19,269 nt of DNA, taken from the NCBI GenBank assembly GCA_007125475.1, contig SLDB01000086.1:1-19269 (forward strand), given 5' to 3'. Each line of letters opens with the position of its first letter. The stretch's first letter is position 1. Source of the DNA: Nitriliruptoraceae bacterium (GTDB lineage: Bacteria > Actinomycetota > Nitriliruptoria > Nitriliruptorales > Nitriliruptoraceae). The notes below the pieces were generated by a model that saw nothing but the letters and a program-made list of their open reading frames with translations, did no database searches and had not been told where the DNA came from. Of the stretch, positions 14,839-19,269 are shown in pieces. The position numbers and the translations under genes were made by a program.

Positions 14839-16584
14839 ATGCGCGCACGCCCGGCCGTGGCGCTGTTGGTCGCGCTCGCCGTCCTGTTCACCGCGTGCCA
14901 GGGGGAGGCGACCGACGAGGATGCGGGCCGGGAGCGGGGGGGTGTACCGACCCTCGAGGAGGGGGCGGGGCGTGACGGGGAAGGCGGTGACCTCTCAACA
15001 CCCCGGGCACCCGGGAGGGACACCGACGGTGACACCGCCTCACCTGACGTCGACGCCGACGATCGGTCGGCCGACGACCCCGACGCCGGGGCACCGGCCC
15101 GGGAGACGGCTGCAACCGAACCTCCGCCTCCACCACCGCCCGGGCGCGACGACCTCGTCGAGGAGGCGACCGCGCTGCTGGACGCGGCCCGGGAACAGGC
15201 CGGTGACGACGTCCTCGCGGTGCATGTCGTCGATGAGCACAACCGTGCGATCGTCTCGCACCGCCCCGATGATGCGGTGCTCCCGGCCTCGACGCTGAAG
15301 ATCGTCACCGCTGCGGCCGCGCTCACCACCTTCGGTCCCGACGCGGTGTTCCGCACCCGTGTGGAGGTCACCGCCCCGGTCGAGGGCGACGGGCGCGTCG
15401 CCGGCGACCTCGTCCTGGTCGGGTCGGGGGACCCGGTGCTCGCGACCGAGGAGTACGCGCGGTGGGTGTACCCCGCCCGCCCGCGCACCCCCCTGGAGGA
15501 CCTCGCGGACGCCGTCGTGGAGGCCGGGGTACGCCGGGTGGACGGTGACGTGGTGGGGATCGCCGACCGCTTCGATGGTCCGCGTGTCGCCGACGGGTGG
15601 CCGGACCGGTACTTCTCCGGGTTCGACGCGCGGTACGCCGATGGCCTCACCGTCGACGCCGGGTTGCGGACCCTGGTGACGTACCCGGAACCCGAGGAGG
15701 ACGACGCTGACGACGCCGACGACGCCGACGACGCCGAACTCGAGGAGGGGGAGACCGACGCCGACCCGGCCGACGCCGACGACGCCGACGACGCCGACGA
15801 CGTCGAGGACACCCCTGCCGCCGACGTCGACCCCGAGGTGCGGGTCGATCACGCCCCGCACCCGGCTGCCCACGCCACTGACGAGTTCGCCCGACTCCTC
15901 GCGGAGCGGGGTGTCGAGGTCGGCGGGGAGGTCCACACCGACGGCGTCGACGCCCCGACCGTGGGACGGTTGGCGAGCGTGGACAGCCCACCGATGCGCG
16001 ATCTCCTGCGGTTCGCGTTGCGACGTAGCGACAACCAGATCACCGATGCGCTGTTCCGAGCCGTGGGCCGTGCCCGCACCGGTGTGGGCTCGTTCACCTC
16101 CGGAGAGCGCGCCCTGGTGCAGGTCCTCGACCACCTGGGAGTCGACGCAGAGGCCGCACGGTTCGCCGACGGCTCGGGGCTGTCGCGGGACGACCGTGTC
16201 ACCGCGCGGCTGCTGGTCGACGTCGACCTGGCGATGCACGCCGGACGCCACCGCGCGCTGTGGCGCTCCCTGATGGCCGCACCGGGTGAGCCGGGGACCC
16301 TCGAGCGGCGACTCACCGACGGGGTCGCCTCCGGGCGGTTCGCCGGGAAGACCGGGACGCTGCGCGATGTGATCAGCATCGTCGGTACGGTCACCGGCGA
16401 CAACGGTCATCGCTATCACCTCGCGGTGCTGGCGCACGACCCGGGTGGTGCCCGTTGGGTCGGGCGGGTCCTGGCCGACGAACTCATCACCCTGCTCGCC
16501 GCCGAAGGCGCCGGTTGCCGTGCTCGGATCGGCGACGGCAACGCCGGGGCATTGGGGATCGCCCCGCTCTCCGTGGCCTGTTGA
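14839..16584 (+). CDS. dacB: PBP4-type D-alanyl-D-alanine carboxypeptidase/endopeptidase lipoprotein
   Basis: A 581-residue penicillin-binding protein of the S13 (DacB/PBP4) family, which trims D-alanine from peptidoglycan or cuts peptide cross-links outside the membrane. A signal peptide ends in LFTAC with Cys20 as a probable lipid anchor. An acidic, Gly/Asp-rich linker and a seven-proline run follow (to about 102). The catalytic motifs are PASTLKIV (Ser151, Lys154), RRSDNQ (Ser397-Asp-Asn399) and GKTGTL (Lys504-Thr-Gly506). GDLVLVGSGDPVL and YADGLTVDAG are further family markers. An Asp-Asp-Ala repeat (about 286-325) interrupts the domain between the first and second motifs. The ATG lies 5 nt after the second sigma gene, and the GAGG before it overlaps that gene's stop, so the two are probably one operon. 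Confidence 0.92.
   Translation: MRARPAVALLVALAVLFTACQGEATDEDAGRERGGVPTLEEGAGRDGEGGDLSTPRAPGRDTDGDTASPDVDADDRSADDPDAGAPARETAATEPPPPPPPGRDDLVEEATALLDAAREQAGDDVLAVHVVDEHNRAIVSHRPDDAVLPASTLKIVTAAAALTTFGPDAVFRTRVEVTAPVEGDGRVAGDLVLVGSGDPVLATEEYARWVYPARPRTPLEDLADAVVEAGVRRVDGDVVGIADRFDGPRVADGWPDRYFSGFDARYADGLTVDAGLRTLVTYPEPEEDDADDADDADDAELEEGETDADPADADDADDADDVEDTPAADVDPEVRVDHAPHPAAHATDEFARLLAERGVEVGGEVHTDGVDAPTVGRLASVDSPPMRDLLRFALRRSDNQITDALFRAVGRARTGVGSFTSGERALVQVLDHLGVDAEAARFADGSGLSRDDRVTARLLVDVDLAMHAGRHRALWRSLMAAPGEPGTLERRLTDGVASGRFAGKTGTLRDVISIVGTVTGDNGHRYHLAVLAHDPGGARWVGRVLADELITLLAAEGAGCRARIGDGNAGALGIAPLSVAC
15700..15804 (+). repeat. In-frame 9-bp repeats encoding Asp-Asp-Ala
   Basis: Two blocks of a GACGACGCC unit (about four copies from 15700, about three more before 15804) are separated by a Glu-rich stretch. 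They encode DDADDADDADDA and DADDADDADD within the PBP4-like protein. The 9-bp unit keeps the frame when copy number changes, so strains may vary in length here. Confidence 0.85.
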
Positions 16585-16588
16585 GCCG

Positions 16589-16618
16589 TTCGTGCCCCTG
16601 CCCGATCCCCGCTAGCGT
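16589..16618 (+). promoter_or_regulatory. Candidate promoter for the ferredoxin-NADP reductase gene
   Basis: TAGCGT (16613-16618) fits TANNNT, with TTCGTG (16589-16594) 18 nt upstream as a weak -35. It starts just after the dacB stop and gives a leader of about 35 nt carrying AGGAG (16650-16654), 6 nt before GTG 16661. Confidence 0.4.
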
Positions 16619-16660
16619 TCCGTCCGCGAATCCACCTCGACCGACCATCAGGAGTGCGAC

Positions 16661-17635
16661 GTGGAGCAGCACGAGGTCGACCTCAGCATCATCGGTGCCG
16701 GCCCCTCCGGTCTGTACGCGGCGTACTACGCCGGGTTCCGCGGGTTGACGACGGCGCTCGTCGACTCGCTCCCCGAACCCGGCGGGCAGGTGGCTGCCCT
16801 CTACCCGGAGAAGGCGATCTTCGATGTCGCCGGGTTCCCCAACGTCCGTGGGCAGGACCTCATCGAGAACCTCGTCGAGCAGGCCGCACCGTACGACCCG
16901 ATCTACCTCCTCAACCACCGCGCTGAGGACCTCGAGCCACAGGACGACGGGACCTTCGCGATCACCACTCACCGGGGGGCGCAGGTCCGGACCAAGGCGG
17001 TGCTGATCACCGGTGGCATCGGGACGTTCACCCCGCGCCCGCTCCCCGATGGCGAGGAGTTCGAGGGCCGCGGGCTGGTGTACTTCGTCCGGGAGTTGGA
17101 GGTGATGCGCGACCACGACGTCCTCATCGTCGGTGGTGGTGACTCGGCGGTCGACTGGGCCCTCAACCTCGAGGGGATCGCCCGTTCGATCACCCTGATC
17201 CACCGGCGGGACCGCTTCCGTGCCCACGAGGACAGCGTGGAGAAGCTCTACGCCTCGTCGGTCCGCGTCCTGACCTTCCACGAGGTCGCCCGGATCGAGG
17301 GCGCCGACGGCGTCGAGCGGGTCACGGTGTTCAACAACCAGAACGACGAGCGGGAGGTCCTCGACGTCACCCGGGTGGTCGCCGCCCTCGGGTTCAACGC
17401 CGACCTCGGACCGCTGAAGTCGTGGGACATCGAGATCGACAAGCGCTACATCCCGGTGGACACCCGGATGGCGACCTCGCTCCCCGGGGTGTTCGCCGCC
17501 GGCGACATCACCGACTACCCGGGCAAGGTGCGGCTGATCTCCGTCGGGTTCGGCGAGGCCGCCACCGCGGTGAACAACGCGGCCGTCTACATCGACCCGG
17601 CTGCCAAGGTGTTCCCGGGGCACTCCTCGGGGTGA
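16661..17635 (+). CDS. Thioredoxin-reductase-like ferredoxin--NADP(+) reductase
   Basis: A 324-residue two-dinucleotide-fold flavoprotein. The FAD motif is IIGAGPSGLYAAYYAG (Gly12-Gly17), the NADPH motif VGGGDSAVDWAL (158-160 for the three glycines), and the second FAD motif FAAGDITDYPGKVRLI followed by GFGEAATAVNNA. EPGGQVAALYPEKAIFDVAGFP is typical of the Bacillus YumC-type ferredoxin-NADP reductases, quoted here as EPGGQVAALYPEK. The redox CxxC of thioredoxin reductases is absent (VYFVRELEVM occupies that position), which excludes thioredoxin reductase. It should pass electrons between NADPH and ferredoxin or flavodoxin in the cytoplasm. The GTG start is fixed by AGGAG 6 nt upstream. The dadA-like gene follows after 69 nt. 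Confidence 0.92.
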   Translation: MEQHEVDLSIIGAGPSGLYAAYYAGFRGLTTALVDSLPEPGGQVAALYPEKAIFDVAGFPNVRGQDLIENLVEQAAPYDPIYLLNHRAEDLEPQDDGTFAITTHRGAQVRTKAVLITGGIGTFTPRPLPDGEEFEGRGLVYFVRELEVMRDHDVLIVGGGDSAVDWALNLEGIARSITLIHRRDRFRAHEDSVEKLYASSVRVLTFHEVARIEGADGVERVTVFNNQNDEREVLDVTRVVAALGFNADLGPLKSWDIEIDKRYIPVDTRMATSLPGVFAAGDITDYPGKVRLISVGFGEAATAVNNAAVYIDPAAKVFPGHSSG

Positions 17636-17704
17636 CGTCGCGGCTCCCGCAGGCCGCCCTGGGCCGGCACCGGCGCACCGAACTGAACGGCGACAGGAGC
17701 ACGC

Positions 17705-18952
17705 ATGACCACGATCGTGATCGGCGGCGGTGTCGTCGGCGTGGCCACCGCCTACGAGTTGGCGCGTGACGGTGAGGACGTCACCCTGGTCGAACGGGAC
17801 CCGACGGTCGCCTCCGGCGCGAGCGCGGTGAACGCGGGGTTGATCACCCCGGGGCACAGCCTGGCCTGGGCGTCGCCGCAGGCACCGGGGATGCTCGTGC
17901 GCTCGGTGTTCGGTGCCCGGACGGTGATCCGTGTCCGACCCCGACCCGACCCGCGCCTGGCCCGGTGGGGGGTGCGGTTCCTCCGCGAGTGCACACCGGC
18001 GCGGTTCGCCCGGAACACCTTGGTGAAGTACGAGTTGTCCCGGTACAGCCAGACGTGCATCGACGAGGTCGCCGAACGTGAGGGGATCGCGTTCGACCGT
18101 GAACAGGGGCTGCTGTACCTCTTCGCCGACGACGAGGCGCTCACGGCCGCCTGGCAGCGACTCGGTGTCCTGCACGAGCACGGGCTCGAGCAGCGCATCC
18201 TCACCGCCGACGAGGTCGGCCAGCTCGAACCTGTCCTCGCCGGGGCCCCCGGGATCGCCGGGGCGGTCCACGGCGTCACCGACGGGCTCGGTGATTCGGC
18301 GGCGTTCGCCCGGCAGCTCGCCGACGTCGCCGTCGCCGATCACGGCGTCCGGTTGGAGACGTCGGTGACGGTGACCCAGCTCGTCGCCGAAGGTTCCCGG
18401 GTCGTCGCCGCGGTCACCGACACCGGCGACCTCCTCACCGCCGACCGGTTCGTCCTCGCTGCCGGGACGTTCACGCCGTTGATCGCCGAGACGATCGGGT
18501 TGCGGGTACCGATCGAGCCGGCGAAGGGGTACTCGGCGACGTTCCCCATCGTCGACGAGTCGCAGGCACCGCTCCGCGGAGGCGTCGACGAGAGTCGGCT
18601 GGTGGCGTTCAGTCGCCTCGGCGACCGGCTGCGACTCACGTCCACCGCGGAGTTCGCTGGTTGGGACACCACCACGCCGACGGAGCGCTTCGCCCACATC
18701 CGGGACGTCGCCGCCAGCTGGTTCCCGCACGCCGCCGACTACGACGCCGGCGAGTACACCTCGGGGCTCCGACCGGCGACGCCGGACGGGCCCCCGATCA
18801 TCGATCGCTCTCCACGTCACACCAACCTGTGGGTGAACGCCGGGCACGGGCACCTGGGCTGGACCATGTCGTGCGGCTCCGCACGGGTGCTGACCGCGCG
18901 GATCGCCGGGCACACACCACCGGTACCGGTCGACGGGCTCGGGTGGCGGTGA
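17705..18952 (+). CDS. DadA-like D-amino acid dehydrogenase (FAD-dependent)
   Basis: A 415-residue FAD-dependent amine oxidase of the DAO/DadA family, which oxidises D-amino acids to 2-oxo acids and ammonia, passing electrons to the respiratory chain in characterised members. The N-terminal VIGGGVVGVATAYELARDG is the dinucleotide-binding fold. SAVNAGLITPGHS, PIEPAKGYSATFPI, GLRPATPDGPPIID and NAGHGHLGWTMSCGSARVL are hallmark DadA segments, in order. The length is typical (about 410-430). ATG 17705 has AGGAG 5 nt upstream. Other DAO members such as glycine or sarcosine oxidases are less likely because of the GHGHLGWTMSCGSA ending. The stop lies 6 nt from that of the convergent gene on the right. 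Confidence 0.88.
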   Translation: MTTIVIGGGVVGVATAYELARDGEDVTLVERDPTVASGASAVNAGLITPGHSLAWASPQAPGMLVRSVFGARTVIRVRPRPDPRLARWGVRFLRECTPARFARNTLVKYELSRYSQTCIDEVAEREGIAFDREQGLLYLFADDEALTAAWQRLGVLHEHGLEQRILTADEVGQLEPVLAGAPGIAGAVHGVTDGLGDSAAFARQLADVAVADHGVRLETSVTVTQLVAEGSRVVAAVTDTGDLLTADRFVLAAGTFTPLIAETIGLRVPIEPAKGYSATFPIVDESQAPLRGGVDESRLVAFSRLGDRLRLTSTAEFAGWDTTTPTERFAHIRDVAASWFPHAADYDAGEYTSGLRPATPDGPPIIDRSPRHTNLWVNAGHGHLGWTMSCGSARVLTARIAGHTPPVPVDGLGWR

Positions 18953-18958
18953 CGCGGA

Positions 18959-19269
18959 TCAGAACAACGGGGCCTGCTCGGCGACGCCGTCACGCACTCC
19001 GAGGGTGACGGGGGCGGCGGGCCCGGTGCGTTCGCCCCCTCCATGGTCGTCGGCGTTGTGCGGGGTCGCCGGCGGCGGCGCGGTCGGTGGAGGCGGTGGT
19101 ACGGGGTTCGTGATGGCCCGTCTCAGCCGGTGTGCGGCCCGGTCGAGCCCGTGTCGGGTCAGCTCGGCGGTGAGGCGTTCGACGTCGAGGCCGGTGACGA
19201 CGGGGCCCTCGACATCGACGTCGACGTGGGGAACCGGGGCCATCAGCAGCAGGTTGCGTTCCACCTGCT
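18959..19269 (-). CDS. Unidentified protein, 3' part only
   Basis: The minus-strand frame is open from the right edge to a TGA at 18961-18959, giving at least 101 residues. It starts with a segment NLLLMAPVPHVDVDVEGPVV, continues GLDVERLTAELTRHGLDRAA and RLRRAI, and ends in a low-complexity proline-rich tail (PVPPPPPTAPPP) and a hydrophilic end. I do not recognise a family. GTG 19264 could be a start, but no clear ribosome binding site can be judged at the edge and the frame continues out of the window, so it is probably the C-terminal part of a longer protein. It is convergent with the dadA-like gene. Confidence 0.45.
   Translation of the reverse strand, partial: QVERNLLLMAPVPHVDVDVEGPVVTGLDVERLTAELTRHGLDRAAHRLRRAITNPVPPPPPTAPPPATPHNADDHGGGERTGPAAPVTLGVRDGVAEQAPLF

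Noticed and set aside
16487..18913. A very long open frame on the minus strand (808 codons) across the reductase and dadA-like genes.
   Set aside because: It lies antisense to two well-supported genes, has no recognisable domain and is rich in Arg, Gly, Pro and His, as expected from high-GC DNA read in the wrong frame.
1..19269. CRISPR arrays, tRNA or rRNA genes, insertion sequences, phage or toxin-antitoxin genes.
   Set aside because: I saw no regularly spaced repeats, no tRNA-like motifs and no transposase, integrase or toxin-like proteins. The direct repeats found are short tandem tracts.

Overview
The window is very GC-rich coding DNA, with codons ending almost entirely in G or C, frequent GTG starts and short gaps between genes. 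Its content suggests a high-GC Actinomycetota. The markers are an F420-type luciferase-like oxidoreductase, a type I pantothenate kinase, actinobacterial-style sigma factors with the FDHTKGYKFSTYA core, and TANNNT-like -10 boxes. A deep-branching lineage such as Nitriliruptoria/Euzebyales or Acidimicrobiia is a guess from style, not something the sequence proves.

Left part (314-5869, + strand): a likely operon of four catabolic genes. In order they are an N-acyl-D-amino-acid deacylase-type amidohydrolase, a dihydropyrimidinase/hydantoinase-type cyclic amidohydrolase, a luciferase-like flavin/F420 oxidoreductase, and a glutamate-1-semialdehyde-aminomutase-like class III aminotransferase. The first two are coupled by a 1-nt stop/start overlap. 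Together they could open a cyclic ureide or imide, remove the carbamoyl or acyl group, and transaminate the freed amino acid. The substrate is unknown. The cluster meets an EamA-family exporter (minus strand) tail to tail with an 11-bp overlap, and that gene lies directly behind coaA.

Middle (6792-10445): coaA (minus) and pgpH (plus, a 7TM-HD c-di-AMP phosphodiesterase) diverge from a shared 186-bp region. An alkyltransferase-like DNA-repair protein follows pgpH closely.

Regulatory and envelope part (10839-16584, + strand): two paralogous sigma-70 factors. Each has a compact region 1.1-like N-terminus and both carry the same departure from the group 1 consensus at the 2.4/3.0 boundary. They are separated by a YibE/F membrane protein that appears to be made from a nearly leaderless mRNA. 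The second sigma gene sits 5 nt ahead of a PBP4-type D-alanyl-D-alanine carboxypeptidase lipoprotein that contains an unusual Asp-Asp-Ala repeat.

Right part (16661-19269): a TrxR-like ferredoxin-NADP reductase, a DadA-like D-amino acid dehydrogenase, and the 3' part of an unidentified minus-strand gene that runs off the window. I see no tRNA, rRNA, CRISPR array, insertion sequence or prophage gene. Most of the window is ordinary chromosome. The points most worth a second look are the paired sigma factors, the amidohydrolase cluster and several sequence-level oddities.
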